Positions 45,326-55,900 of a stretch of 64,000 nucleotides of DNA are shown here, in pieces; within the stretch, counting starts at the first letter, position 1; each line of letters starts with the position of its first letter. Source of the stretch: G965225705 sp965225705. GTDB taxonomy: Bacteria; Pseudomonadota; Alphaproteobacteria; Caulobacterales; Maricaulaceae. A program made the translations under genes and the position numbers. A model generated the notes under the pieces. The model searched no databases. It was not told where the DNA came from and was given only the letters and a program-made list of their open reading frames with translations. Location of the stretch: contig OZ245325.1 in assembly GCA_965225705.1 (NCBI GenBank), positions 1,116,001 to 1,180,000 of the forward strand, read 5' to 3'.

Positions 45326-46435
45326 TTAGCCATCTTCAGCAAAGCATAAAAAGGCCAGGCCACATAATAAAGCAAAAAGTGGTGGAGACCAGACAGCAAG
45401 AAAGGGGGATAAGATAGAAATAGCTGAGAAAGCCTGTAACATTTCTTTTATAAAATAAAGAAAAAAGCCAAAAGCTCCTCCTGTTATAAAGAGCCTCCAA
45501 ACACCCCCTGAACGTGTAAAACGTAGCGAAACGCAGGCTGCAATCACCGCCATGGCTATCAGGGTTAAGGGCATAGCAAGAAGAGAATACCATTGCAAAA
45601 CAAGACGTTGTGGAGAAAAACCTGCCTTGCGCATTTCTTTAATCATATTTGGTAAGACCCAAAAAGAAGCTTTGTATTGGGTGTTACCTGTTGCGCGTCT
45701 TACATCTTCAGGTACAAGAGGTGTTAAGAGGCTCATACGATCATAGTGGGAAGGGGCTTCTCCTGGCCTTGTTTCTGCAATTTGTTCAAGCGACCAGAAC
45801 CCTGGCCTTAGAAACATGGATTTGGCATCATAGCGGTGAGAAAAACTGAGAAGACCTTTGGTAGTAAAGCTATAATTATAAATTGTCACATCATAGAAAT
45901 AATTATAATTCAGGTTAGAGGAGCGGATATGAATAACTCTTTGTCCATCAGAACTTCCTTCCCGAAGCCATATATCTCGTTGTGTAACAGAGGGAGAGTT
46001 TTTTGTCTCTGTTATGTCACGTTTTTGTGCCTCAAAAGCGGTTGTGAGGCGGTTGGCAAAGGGGTTGTAGACAAGAGTCATGCCAATGCCTGCAAAAAAA
46101 GCTATGACAAAGGCAGGTGTTAAGAAATGCCAAGCTGAAAAGCCTGCCGCGCGCATAGCAATAAGCTCACTTCCACGGTTTAGGTGAAAAAATGCCCACA
46201 TCATCCCAAAAAGGAAGGTGAAGGGAATTGTCTCCTCAACAAGCCCCGGTGTTTGTAAGACTGTGAGCCATAAAAGATTAAAAACGGTCACATCTGCACG
46301 TCTGCCAACAGAGCGTGACAATTCAACAAAGGCAACAAGTCCGAGAACAAGCGCTATGATAACAAGGGCCAGAAGAATGCCTGTAAAAATTTTGCGATAG
46401 AGATAGCGGCCTATATGTCTGCGCAGCATCAACAT
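45326..46435 (-). CDS. lptG: LPS export permease LptG
   Basis: Inner-membrane permease of the LptB2FG ABC exporter. It has six predicted helices in the LptF/G pattern, with a large periplasmic jelly-roll domain between helices 3 and 4. Seen: IGRYLYRKIFTGILLALVII at the start, MWAFFHLNRGSELIAMRAAG in the coupling region and SGGVWRLFITGGAFGFFLYF at the C-terminal helices. It overlaps lptF by seven bases. It is called LptG because it is second in order and flows into lptD. Confidence 0.92.
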   Translation of the reverse strand: MLMLRRHIGRYLYRKIFTGILLALVIIALVLGLVAFVELSRSVGRRADVTVFNLLWLTVLQTPGLVEETIPFTFLFGMMWAFFHLNRGSELIAMRAAGFSAWHFLTPAFVIAFFAGIGMTLVYNPFANRLTTAFEAQKRDITETKNSPSVTQRDIWLREGSSDGQRVIHIRSSNLNYNYFYDVTIYNYSFTTKGLLSFSHRYDAKSMFLRPGFWSLEQIAETRPGEAPSHYDRMSLLTPLVPEDVRRATGNTQYKASFWVLPNMIKEMRKAGFSPQRLVLQWYSLLAMPLTLIAMAVIAACVSLRFTRSGGVWRLFITGGAFGFFLYFIKEMLQAFSAISILSPFLAVWSPPLFALLCGLAFLCFAEDG

Positions 46436-47538
46436 GAAGAACTCCTTCCCTTTCGTCTTAAAGGGAAGATATAAAAACGCCAGGAGGCTATGAGACCTGC
46501 AAGAAGTGGAATGGCATATTGAATACTGTTCATCCAGGGGAGAGTTTCAGCCGCAGACTGTGACGCGAAACCACAGAGCCTGATAAACACAGCAAGAACA
46601 GAAGCTTTAACAAGCCGTCGACCATAGCCTGTGCGCTGCAGGCCCCCACTTAACAAAACGGACAAAGCAATAAGAGTGAGGGTAATATTATAGAGAGGTG
46701 AGGATAATCTGTAATGACCTTCTGCTTTAAGGGCGTTTTGATTCTTAACCTCCCAGGGGTCTTCCGGATTAGGAAAGAGAAGTTCATGGAGATAACGATC
46801 GCTTGTTTTATAAACAGATGCATGAGACGTTTTGACTGTTTCTTTCAGGGTAAAGGTATAGCGATCAAACTTTAGAAAAGCGAGTGTTCCGTCCTCCTGA
46901 AGGCGCTGAATATCACCATCATACATAGAAAGAAGGGGTTTTCCTTTATTCTCTAAAATGCGCCCTGATCGGGCTGTAAAGGTTATAGGCTGATCAGATT
47001 GTCGTGCATCATAAACAAGGATGTTACGTAACAGACCTCCTGGTTCAATGGCCTGGATAAAAAGGGTAAGGCCCGCAGCCGGGTTTGTGAAGGTGTTGGG
47101 TTTGAGGAAAGTTGAAGCTGCATCAGTTTTAATATTTTGAAGGGTCTGCCGCATTTCCCTGTAAGAAAGGGGCTGGACCCAGAGATTAATTCCCAGATTG
47201 ATGAGGAGAAGAAAAGAGGCAAGGCGCAGAGCTGGAGATGTCATGTCCCATCGTGTGAGCCCCCCTGTTTGTGCAGCTGTGAGTTCATTGTCAAGAAGAA
47301 GCTGGCGCATTGTGTACAGAACAGCAATAAAAAGGGCCAGAGGCAGGACAAGAGCCAGAAGATAAGGCAGAGCCAGAATAATAATATATAAGAAAACAGA
47401 AGCTCCCTGCCGACCCTCAAAAATCAGGTCAAGTCTTGAAAGACTCTGGGAGAGCAGGGCCAGAAGCACAAGTACAGAAAGAGAGGCCAGAAGGGGGGCC
47501 AGAAGTTTATTCCCGATATAACGCTGTAGACGTCTCAT
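46429..47538 (-). CDS. lptF: LPS export permease LptF
   Basis: Partner permease to LptG in the LPS exporter; together with LptB (not in this window) they extract LPS and push it to LptC/A/D. 369 residues with the same six-helix topology: YIGNKLLAPLLASLSVLVLL, LPYLLALVLPLALFIAVL, then the coupling helix LLLDNELTAAQTGGL. First gene of the lptF-lptG-lptD-surA unit. The promoter should lie in 47539-47780, which it shares back-to-back with pepA. Confidence 0.92.
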   Translation of the reverse strand: MRRLQRYIGNKLLAPLLASLSVLVLLALLSQSLSRLDLIFEGRQGASVFLYIIILALPYLLALVLPLALFIAVLYTMRQLLLDNELTAAQTGGLTRWDMTSPALRLASFLLLINLGINLWVQPLSYREMRQTLQNIKTDAASTFLKPNTFTNPAAGLTLFIQAIEPGGLLRNILVYDARQSDQPITFTARSGRILENKGKPLLSMYDGDIQRLQEDGTLAFLKFDRYTFTLKETVKTSHASVYKTSDRYLHELLFPNPEDPWEVKNQNALKAEGHYRLSSPLYNITLTLIALSVLLSGGLQRTGYGRRLVKASVLAVFIRLCGFASQSAAETLPWMNSIQYAIPLLAGLIASWRFYIFPLRRKGRSSSC

Positions 47539-47818
47539 ATCTTCCCTGTATCACTAAAAAACTTTCTGGAGAGGAACATGCTCTATAGAGAGAGAGATGT
47601 CCAGAAAAGATCGCAAGAAATAAAATCTGTCCCTCAGGGGCTTGACGCTTGTGCATGAGGGCCTACATTCTCTGGAATAAAACTGACATGCATACTTATG
47701 GCGTTCTTAAGAATGCTTATACACCCGGACGACAGGGTTTTAGAGTATAGGATCCCATATATGAAGAGGGTTTTCATATGTCGGGATGGACATAAGAATA
47801 TATAAAGGAAGGACAGCT

Positions 47819-49303
47819 ATGAAAATTGATTTTGTAACTTCAGCGCCTCAGGGAGGGGCTGTTGTGGTGGCTGCTTATAAAAAAGGCAGGTTTTCTTCTT
47901 CTGCACAGGCTGCTGATTTGGCCCTTTCAGGTGCTCTGGAGAGGGCTGTAAAAAAGGCACGTTTCTCAGGAAAAACAGGTGAGAAGGTTAAGCTTACTGA
48001 ACCTCAGGGACTCGGTGCCTCCCATCTTCTTCTTCTGGGTCTTGGTGTTGAAGAAAAAGATGTCAGTAATGCAGTCATGGAACAATTTTCTGCCTATGCA
48101 GTTCAGGATTTTCTGCTCAGCGGTGAAACGCATATGACGGTGAAACTTGATGGGCTCTGTGCTGCTGAAGCTGTAGCGCATGCAGCCCTTGGGGCCTGTC
48201 TTGCCTCCTATCGTTTTGATGTCTATCGCACAGATCTCTCAGAAGAGAAAAAACCAAGTCTTAAAAGCATAACTTTTGAGACAGAACATGCTGATCAGGC
48301 AGAAGAAATTTTCAAAAGCCTTGATTCCGTAGCAGAAGGGGTCAAACTGGCACGTGATCTGGTCTCAGAACCTGCCAACACACTCTATCCTGCAAGTTAT
48401 GTGGAACGTTTGAAAGAACTTGAAAGCCCTGGTCTTAAACTGACTGTTCTTGGTGAAAAAGAGCTCACGAAAAAAGGATTTTCTGCTCTTGTGGGTGTTG
48501 GTCTTGGATCTGAACGTGAATCCATGGTTGCGATTTTAGAGTGGAATGGTGGCGGTAAGGGTGAGGACCCTGTGGCTTTTGTTGGTAAGGGTGTCACTTT
48601 TGATACGGGGGGGATTAGCCTTAAACCTTCAGGTGGCATGGAAGAAATGACAGGAGATATGGGGGGGTCAGCTGCTGTTATAGGTACCATGCGGGCCCTT
48701 GCAGGACGAAAAGCCCCTGTGAATGCTGTTGGTGTTGTGGGCCTTGTTGAGAATATGCCAGATGGAAAAGCACAACGTCCCGGTGATGTGGTCACATCTT
48801 TATCTGGTAAGACAATTGAGGTGCTCAATACAGATGCTGAGGGGCGTTTGGTTCTTGCCGATGCTCTCTGGTATGTTCAGGAGACTTATCAACCCCATAC
48901 CGTCATTGATCTTGCAACTTTAACCGGGGCTATGGTCATCGCTTTGGGGCATGAGCATGCTGGCCTGTTTTCTAATGATGATGATCTGGCTGATACTCTT
49001 GTAAGTGCTGGAAAACTGAGTGATGAACATGTCTGGCGTATGCCTTTGGGAGAGGCTTATGATCGTTTGCTCAACAGTAAAATCGCAGATATGCAAAATA
49101 TCAGTGATGGCCGCGCTGCAGGTTCTATTACCGCTGCGCAATTTTTAAAACGCTTTATCCAGGACGGTGTCAAATGGGCGCATCTGGACATTGCCGGTAC
49201 ATCATGGAAGGCAAAGTCTAAAGATCCGCGTGAGCCTCTCTGGGCCACGGGCTTTGGTGTACGCCTTTTGGATCGCTGGGTGCGTGACTCTTTAGAAAAA
49301 TAA
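47819..49303 (+). CDS. pepA: Leucyl (cytosol) aminopeptidase
   Basis: Two-metal M17 aminopeptidase that trims N-terminal residues from peptides; family members can also bind DNA. The catalytic block is clear: VGKGVTFDTGGISLKPSGGM cut at the metal Lys/Asp, EEMTGDMGGSAAV and NTDAEGRLVLADAL (the family signature). 494 residues from ATG 47819, preceded by AAGGAAGGA; an in-frame ATG 33 bases upstream is not preferred. It could process peptides imported by the POT transporter. Confidence 0.95.
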   Translation: MKIDFVTSAPQGGAVVVAAYKKGRFSSSAQAADLALSGALERAVKKARFSGKTGEKVKLTEPQGLGASHLLLLGLGVEEKDVSNAVMEQFSAYAVQDFLLSGETHMTVKLDGLCAAEAVAHAALGACLASYRFDVYRTDLSEEKKPSLKSITFETEHADQAEEIFKSLDSVAEGVKLARDLVSEPANTLYPASYVERLKELESPGLKLTVLGEKELTKKGFSALVGVGLGSERESMVAILEWNGGGKGEDPVAFVGKGVTFDTGGISLKPSGGMEEMTGDMGGSAAVIGTMRALAGRKAPVNAVGVVGLVENMPDGKAQRPGDVVTSLSGKTIEVLNTDAEGRLVLADALWYVQETYQPHTVIDLATLTGAMVIALGHEHAGLFSNDDDLADTLVSAGKLSDEHVWRMPLGEAYDRLLNSKIADMQNISDGRAAGSITAAQFLKRFIQDGVKWAHLDIAGTSWKAKSKDPREPLWATGFGVRLLDRWVRDSLEK

Positions 49304-49428
49304 AAGAGATCAAATATCATACCCCGGTTATGTGTTCACCATATATCTGGGGCTATGAGGTTTTGACCTGAAAAATCTGAAGTTTATCCTGTCAGGGTAA
49401 GAGCAATAAAAACAGTGAGGACATGATT

Positions 49429-50448
49429 ATGGGAACGCGCCTTGCCATTAATGGTTTCGGTCGTATTGGGCGGCTTGTTTTACGTGCTGTTGTAGAAAAT
49501 AAGCGTGATGATATAGAGCTTGTTGCCATCAATGACTCTGCTCCTTTAGAGACCAATGCCCATCTTTTACGGTATGATTCGGTTCATGGAGCTGCACCTT
49601 TTGAGATCAACCTTAAAGAGAAGGCTTTTGAGATTGAGGGGCAGAGAATCCAGAAAATATCGGATCGCAACCCTCTCAATCTTCCCTGGAAGGATTTGGG
49701 CGTAGATCTTGTTCTGGAATGCACGGGGGCATTTCGGGATCGTGAGAGCGCTGCATATCATCTTCAGGCAGGGGCCCGACGTGTTCTTGTGTCTGCTCCC
49801 TGTAAACAGGCTGACAAAACTATTGTCTATGGCGTCAATCATGCAACGCTTACAGAACGTGATGAGGTGGTCTCCTGCGCATCCTGTACCACAAATGCGC
49901 TGGCGCCTGTCGCGAAAGTTCTTGATGAGGCGGTCGGGCTGGAGCAGGGCTATATGACCACAGTTCACGCCTATACAGGGGATCAAACGGTTCTGGATCG
50001 CAATCATAAGGATTTGTATCGTGCGCGGGCCTCGGGCCTGTCGATGATTCCGACCTCAACAGGGGCTGCAGAAGCTGTGGGGCTTGTTTTGCCTTCTCTC
50101 AAAGGAAAAATCGCAGGCTCTGCTGTCCGTGTTCCAACACCCAATGTTTCCATGGTGGACTTAAGCTTTATTCCCGGTCGTTCTACAAATGCTGAGGAGG
50201 TTAATACTGCTGTTGCTGAAGCTTCCAGGGGGGCTATGAAGGGAATTCTGGAGTATACAGATGAGCCCCTTGTCTCTTCTGATCTCAACCATACAACGGC
50301 ATCTTCTGTTTTCGCACGTCCTTTGACCCATGTGGTGGATGGCAGGCTTGTCAGGGTCTTGTCATGGTATGACAATGAATGGGGTTTTTCCTGCCGTATG
50401 ATTGATGTGGCCAGCCTGATGGGGACCTTGTTACAAAAGACCCGTTAA
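49429..50448 (+). CDS. gap: Glyceraldehyde-3-phosphate dehydrogenase
   Basis: Glycolytic enzyme oxidising glyceraldehyde 3-phosphate. Seen: INGFGRIGRLVLRA, an Asp in AINDSA favouring NAD over NADP, SCASCTTNALAP with the nucleophile Cys, HAYTGDQTVLDR, PTSTGAAEAVG, VRVPTPNVSMVDL and WYDNEWGFSCRM. Two ATGs lie two codons apart; 49429 has better spacing from GTGAGGAC than 49423. Erythrose-4-phosphate dehydrogenase is a less likely alternative. It is monocistronic here; pgk is not adjacent. Confidence 0.94.
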   Translation: MGTRLAINGFGRIGRLVLRAVVENKRDDIELVAINDSAPLETNAHLLRYDSVHGAAPFEINLKEKAFEIEGQRIQKISDRNPLNLPWKDLGVDLVLECTGAFRDRESAAYHLQAGARRVLVSAPCKQADKTIVYGVNHATLTERDEVVSCASCTTNALAPVAKVLDEAVGLEQGYMTTVHAYTGDQTVLDRNHKDLYRARASGLSMIPTSTGAAEAVGLVLPSLKGKIAGSAVRVPTPNVSMVDLSFIPGRSTNAEEVNTAVAEASRGAMKGILEYTDEPLVSSDLNHTTASSVFARPLTHVVDGRLVRVLSWYDNEWGFSCRMIDVASLMGTLLQKTR

Positions 50449-50759
50449 ACAGGTCAGAGAGATAGAGGGAACATCGATAGTCTGACCAGCCACAAATACT
50501 GGAGGGACACGCGCCTTCCCAATTTTTCTGATAGAAATTTCTCTTATATTGCGATCCAGGAGAATAAGATTTGCCAGTTTTCTTTCCTCAGGAGAGTTTC
50601 CCTTCCTGTCCCGACGCACCTGGAGGTGAGGCCCTTTGGACAAGTGATCGGAGAAAATCTTTTACTCTACAGGAAGTTTTAGTCTGTTGTGGTCTTTTAC
50701 ATTATATCAATAGAGTAGGGAGTTTCTTTAAGCTCCATCTCATTTTTTGAGGTATTTTT
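50449..50759. other. Intergenic region between convergent gap and rnhB
   Basis: About 310 bases. A 70-codon open frame on the minus strand (50431-50643, TTG start, no ribosome site) overlaps the gap 3' end; it has a protein-like composition but I do not recognise it. It may be a gene remnant. Confidence 0.4.
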
Positions 50760-51383
50760 TTATAAGTTTTGTCTTTTTTCTTTCTGTTTATACACCTCTT
50801 TGGCAATCTGGCAGGGTCGGAAACTCATACGGTGAAGAGGAGAGGGGCCAAGATTTTCCAGGCGATCCCTATGCAATTGCGTTGGATAGCCTTTATGCTG
50901 CGCAAAACCATAAGAGGGAAAACGCCTGTCTGCCTCGATCATGAGCTTATCACGAAGAGTTTTAGCTGCAATGGATGCTGCAGCAATGGACAAGCTTTTG
51001 CTGTCTCCCTGAACGATTGTTTGAGTATAACAGGGCAGGGGCGGAGCCTTGTTGCCGTCAATAAGTGCAGTCTGAGGAGAGACAGGCAAAGAGTCTACAG
51101 CGCGTTTCATAGCCCTGAGCGTTGCCTGAAGAATATTGAGGCGATCAATTTCTTCCGGTTCAGCTATACCAAAGCCTATCAAAGCTGTTTTTTTGAGTTC
51201 TTTGAAGAGAAAAATACGGTGTTGTTCTGTCAAACGTTTAGAGTCTTCAAGCCCTGAAGGAAAATCAGAGGGGTCAAGAATGACCGCGGCGGCCACAACT
51301 GGCCCTGCCAAAGGTCCACGCCCTGCTTCATCCACGCCACAGACGGGGTGAGCGGCGTGCTGTTCAAAAGACCAGTCTGGCAT
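50760..51383 (-). CDS. rnhB: Ribonuclease HII
   Basis: Removes ribonucleotides and RNA primers from RNA-DNA hybrids. Seen: CGVDEAGRGPLAGPVVAAAV with the first two catalytic acidic residues, DSKRLTEQ, ALIDGNKAPP and SIAAASIAAKTLRD. 207 residues, standard. The C-terminus is a short basic tail (KEVYKQKEKRQNL). Convergent with gap. Confidence 0.95.
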   Translation of the reverse strand: MPDWSFEQHAAHPVCGVDEAGRGPLAGPVVAAAVILDPSDFPSGLEDSKRLTEQHRIFLFKELKKTALIGFGIAEPEEIDRLNILQATLRAMKRAVDSLPVSPQTALIDGNKAPPLPCYTQTIVQGDSKSLSIAAASIAAKTLRDKLMIEADRRFPSYGFAQHKGYPTQLHRDRLENLGPSPLHRMSFRPCQIAKEVYKQKEKRQNL

Positions 51384-51733
51384 GGTAAGATCCTCTTCAA
51401 ATAAAAAGGGTTAATAACATAAGGCTAATCCTTTTTTCTTCAAAGTGTATAAAAATAAGATTTTTCTTTGGCTTTTAAAAATAAGATTGTATATCTACAT
51501 GAAGAGAAATGGTATAGGTTTTTGAAGACTCCGGAATATGAAGGTTTTAGAGAGAGCTTAGGTGCTATTCCTTTGAGGGTTCAGTCGATGTAAAAGGTCA
51601 GACTACAACCTTATGAAGGTACCAGAAGAAGAATTTTTTTGATGGCCCTGAAAACTCTCGACTTTTTTGTTTTGTAAATTCTGAAAAGGCTTTATTCTCA
51701 TTATAAAAACAAAAACTTAACAGGGTTAGTGAC
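51384..51733. other. Intergenic region upstream of the RND efflux operon
   Basis: About 350 AT-rich bases carrying promoters of rnhB (minus) and the efflux operon (plus). No regulator gene of the TetR or MarR kind, which normally sits beside such operons, is present here. Confidence 0.5.
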
Positions 51734-52918
51734 ATGTCTTTTCTTTTCTTAAGTAAGAAGATAATTCCCCAAAAAAATAAAGCGCCTTATTTCATGGCCC
51801 TTTTCTTAGGGGGGTGGCCTTTTTTTGTACAAGCCCAGGAAGGTACACCACCCGCACCGCCAGTTTCCGTTGCAAAGCCTGTTAAGCGCGAAGTTATGGA
51901 CTGGAGCGAATATACAGGACGGTTTGAAGCTATCAAAAGCGTTGAAATACGGGCCCGCGTTTCAGGCTATCTTCAAACAGTTAACTTCACGGATGGTCAA
52001 TATGTCAGGAAAGGGGATTTGTTATATGTGATTGATCCTCAGCCTTATGAAGCTGCCGTGGCAAAGGCAAAAGCCAATGTTACACGTGCTAAAAGTCAGG
52101 TGAATTTGCGCAGGCTTGAAGCCCAGCGGGGCAAGCGTCTTTTGAGCTCAAAGACCATTTCTAAAGAGGCTGTTGATACGAGAGAGGCCAATCTTATTGC
52201 AGCCCAGGCTGACTTAGAAGCTGCACATGCAGATCTTAATACAGCAGAGCTGAACTTATCTTACACAAACATTAAGGCTCCGGTTTCCGGGAAAATATCT
52301 GATACAAAAATAAATGTTGGAAATCTGATCTCTCCCAGTACCACACTTTTGACAACGCTTGTCTCTACGGATCCTATTTATTTTGACTTTGATATTAGCG
52401 AAAGTGATTATTTTAAATATCACGACCTTAAGGAAAAACCTGAATCTTCTGTACAAATTTTTGTTAAATTACTGGGTGAAAAAGGCTGGCCTCATAAAGG
52501 GAAGCTGGACTTTGTTGACAATGCCTTTGATCAGAGAAGTGGAACACTCCGTCTTCGTGCTGTTTTATCTAATCCTTCTGATCTTTTGGTTCCCGGGGTA
52601 TTTGGGAGAGGAAGGCTGGCCTTTGGTGCTCCTCACATGGCCCTTTTGATTAATCCCCAGGCAGTCCTTGCGGATCAGGACATGAAGCTTGTTATGATTG
52701 TAGGTGAGGATGGGGTTGTTGCTCCACGCCCTGTTCAGCTTGGTCCTGTTGTGGACGGCCTTCAGGTTGTTCATGCTGGTCTTGCTGAAACAGACCGTAT
52801 CATTGTGTCGGGTTTATTACGGGCGCGCCCTGGCGCAAAAGTTACCCCCGGAGAAGTCCCTATGGCAGGGGAAAATATGTCCGCCAATACAGAGATGCAG
52901 ACAAAGAACAAACCCTGA
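51734..52918 (+). CDS. RND efflux periplasmic adaptor subunit (AcrA/MexA-like)
   Basis: Membrane-fusion protein linking the RND pump to an outer-membrane channel. N-terminal signal sequence to about residue 35 (FFVQAQ). Then the barrel-sandwich and lipoyl halves (SVEIRARVSGYLQTVNFTDG; NLSYTNIKAPVSGKISD), an alpha-hairpin (about 100-165) and the beta-barrel/membrane-proximal domains. No lipobox Cys, so it is probably held by an uncleaved or cleaved signal. 394 residues. Its stop is 67 bases before the pump gene. Confidence 0.94.
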   Translation: MSFLFLSKKIIPQKNKAPYFMALFLGGWPFFVQAQEGTPPAPPVSVAKPVKREVMDWSEYTGRFEAIKSVEIRARVSGYLQTVNFTDGQYVRKGDLLYVIDPQPYEAAVAKAKANVTRAKSQVNLRRLEAQRGKRLLSSKTISKEAVDTREANLIAAQADLEAAHADLNTAELNLSYTNIKAPVSGKISDTKINVGNLISPSTTLLTTLVSTDPIYFDFDISESDYFKYHDLKEKPESSVQIFVKLLGEKGWPHKGKLDFVDNAFDQRSGTLRLRAVLSNPSDLLVPGVFGRGRLAFGAPHMALLINPQAVLADQDMKLVMIVGEDGVVAPRPVQLGPVVDGLQVVHAGLAETDRIIVSGLLRARPGAKVTPGEVPMAGENMSANTEMQTKNKP

Positions 52919-52985
52919 TGGGATGTGATTTGTATCTACGTGATATTTTTTCTTATAATTCTTTGAAATTTAACAGGAAGTCATT

Positions 52986-55900
52986 ATGAAATTAACACAT
53001 TTTTTCATTGATCGTCCTATTTTTGCAGCTGTTATCTCTATCCTTATTTCTTTGCTGGGGGTTGTTGCTTATTTTGGTCTTCCTGTCGCGCAATATCCTG
53101 AGATTGCTCCCCCCTCTGTCAATGTTACAGCAACGTATCCCGGGGCTTCTGCAGAGACTGCAGCCAAGACTGTTGCCAGTGTTCTTGAACAGCAGATCAA
53201 CGGTGTTGAAGGCATGCTTTATATGAAATCTGAAAACACCTCCAGCGGCACAACCAGCCTTTCTGTGGTTTTCAAGCCCGGGACAGATCTTGATACAGCA
53301 CAGGTTTTGGTCCAAAACCGTGTCTCTCTTGCTACCCCAAGTCTTCCCCAGGAAGTGACCCGTCAGGGAATTGATGTCCGAAAAAATTCCCCGGATTTGA
53401 TGATGGTTGTACATATACTGTCAAAAGATGGGTCACGTGATGCGCTTTATGTTTCTAATTATGCTAAGACACAGGTGGTGGATCGCCTGGCACGGATTGA
53501 AGGTGTTGGGGAGGCCCGTCTTTTTGCGGAACGTGCTTATGCTATGCGTATCTGGATTGATCCTGAACGTGCTGCCAGTTTTGATATGACAGCAGGTGAG
53601 ATTGTTGCAGCCTTAAGGGCAAATAATGTTCAGGTCCCTGCCGGTGCACTCAACAAACAGCCAATAGAAAAGCCTGGTGCTTTTGAAGTTACTCTGGAAA
53701 CTCAGGGACGTTTTTCTAAACCTGAAGAATTTTCCAGGATTATTATCAAACGCACACCAGATGGTCATGTCCTTCGTCTTGGAGAGGTGGCACGTGTTGA
53801 ACTTGCAGCTGCGGATTACAGTATTATTGGTTATCTGGATGGCAGGGATGCTTTGCCCATCGGTATTTTTCAGCTTCCCGGATCTAATGCTCTTCAAACG
53901 GCACAGGCCATCAAGACAGAAATGGAAGAGATAGCCCGGGATATGCCTCAGGGTATTGGCTATGATATTGTTTATAACCCAACAGAGTTTATTAAAACAT
54001 CCATTGATGAAATTTATAAAACGCTGTTTGAAGCAATTGTTTTGGTTATGATTGTTGTACTGGTCTTCCTGCAAAGTTTCCGGGCTGCTGTCATTCCTAT
54101 TGTGGCTATACCTGTCTCCATTATTGGGTCTTTATTTGTTCTGTCTTTACTTGGTATGTCCCTGAATATGCTGTCTTTATTTGGGTTTATTCTGGCTATT
54201 GGGATTGTGGTTGATGATGCTATTGTGGTGGTGGAAAATGTAGAACGCTATATGCGACAGGGTCTTTCATCACGGGATGCAGCTTATAAAACCATGGATG
54301 AAGTAGGGGGGGCTTTAATTGCTATGTCCCTTGTTTTGGTGGCTGTTTTTCTTCCCACAGTTTTTATCGGTGGTATTTCAGGGGTTTTCTATACACAATT
54401 TGCCCTAACCATTGCGACATCGACTTTGATTTCTATGATTGTCTCTCTAACACTCTCACCTGCCTTATGTGCCCTTCTCCTGAAACCTCATAGTCATGAA
54501 GAAGTAAAAGGAATTTATGGGTTGATCAGTACACCTTTCCGAAAATTTGCTGATCTTTTCAATAAGTTTTTTGACTGGGTAGCAGGGGGGTATGCAGATC
54601 TCACGAAACGTCTGGTACGTCTTCTCACTTTGGTGATGGTCATGTATATTGGTTTAATAGGGCTGACAGGGCTTGAGTTTAAAACCACACCAACAGGTTT
54701 TATTCCTCAACAGGATAAGGGATATCTTATTGCTGTTTTACAGCTTCCTCCGGGATCTTCTCTCGAGCGCAGCAACCTTTTAACACGCAAAGCAGCCTCT
54801 GTTTTGCGTGGTGTTGATGGTGTTAACCATACTGTTTCTATTGTGGGGTTGAATGGGTCAACTTTCACAGCATCGAGCAGTGCAAGTGTTATCTTTCTCC
54901 CTTTGAAGCCTTTTGAGGAACGTGTGGCTATGGGACTTGATGCAGGGACGATACAGAGCAAGGCTCAGCAGGCTCTTGGGCAGTTTGATGAAGGAATTGC
55001 GATGGTTGTTACGCCCCCCCCTGTTGATGGTATTGGAAATGCCGGGGGGTGGAAACTTTATCTTCAGGATCGCGGAGGTATAGGTTTAACAAACCTCTAT
55101 AATTTTTCACAGTCTTTTGTTGCTGAAGCCAACCAGACAAAAGGTCTCTCCCAGGTCTATACATTTTTCAATCTGTCAGGCCCAAGGATTTATGCAGATA
55201 TTGACAGGACAAGGGCAGAAATTCTGGGGGTTCCTTCGTCTCGTATCTTTGAGGCTCTTCAGGTTTATCTTGGATCCAGTTATATCAATGATTTTAACTT
55301 TTTAGGTCGAACCTATAGGGTCATAGCACAGGCAGAAGGTCAGGAGCGTAAAGATAAAAAAGATATTCTGAAATTACGTACGCGTTCTGATTCCGGGGGC
55401 ATGGTACCTTTGGGATCGCTTGCAACCCTTGAAGATCGTACAGGACCAGAGCGACTACCGCGCTATAACCTCTATCCGGCTATTGAGATCAATGGTCAGG
55501 CTGCTCCTGGATTTTCATCAGGACAAGCGCTTGAAATTACAGAAAAAATCCTCAATGCCAGTATGCCAGCAGGTGTAGGTTTTGAGTGGACAGACCTGGC
55601 TTTGCAGGAAAAACTTCAGGGCAATACATCTCTTTTAGCCTTTGGTATGGCTGTGGTCTTTGTTTTTCTTTTGCTGGCTGCTTTATATGAAAGCTGGATG
55701 TTGCCTCTGGCTGTGATTTTAATCGTTCCCATGTGTATGTTAGCAGCCATGTTTGGTGTTAAACTTCGGGGGTTAGATAATAATATCCTCGTTCAGATTG
55801 GCCTTATTGTTTTAATAGCTCTTGCGGCAAAGAACGCTATTTTGATTGTTGAGTTTGCACGTCAGGCAGAACGGGAAGGCAAAACACGTATAGAAGCCGC

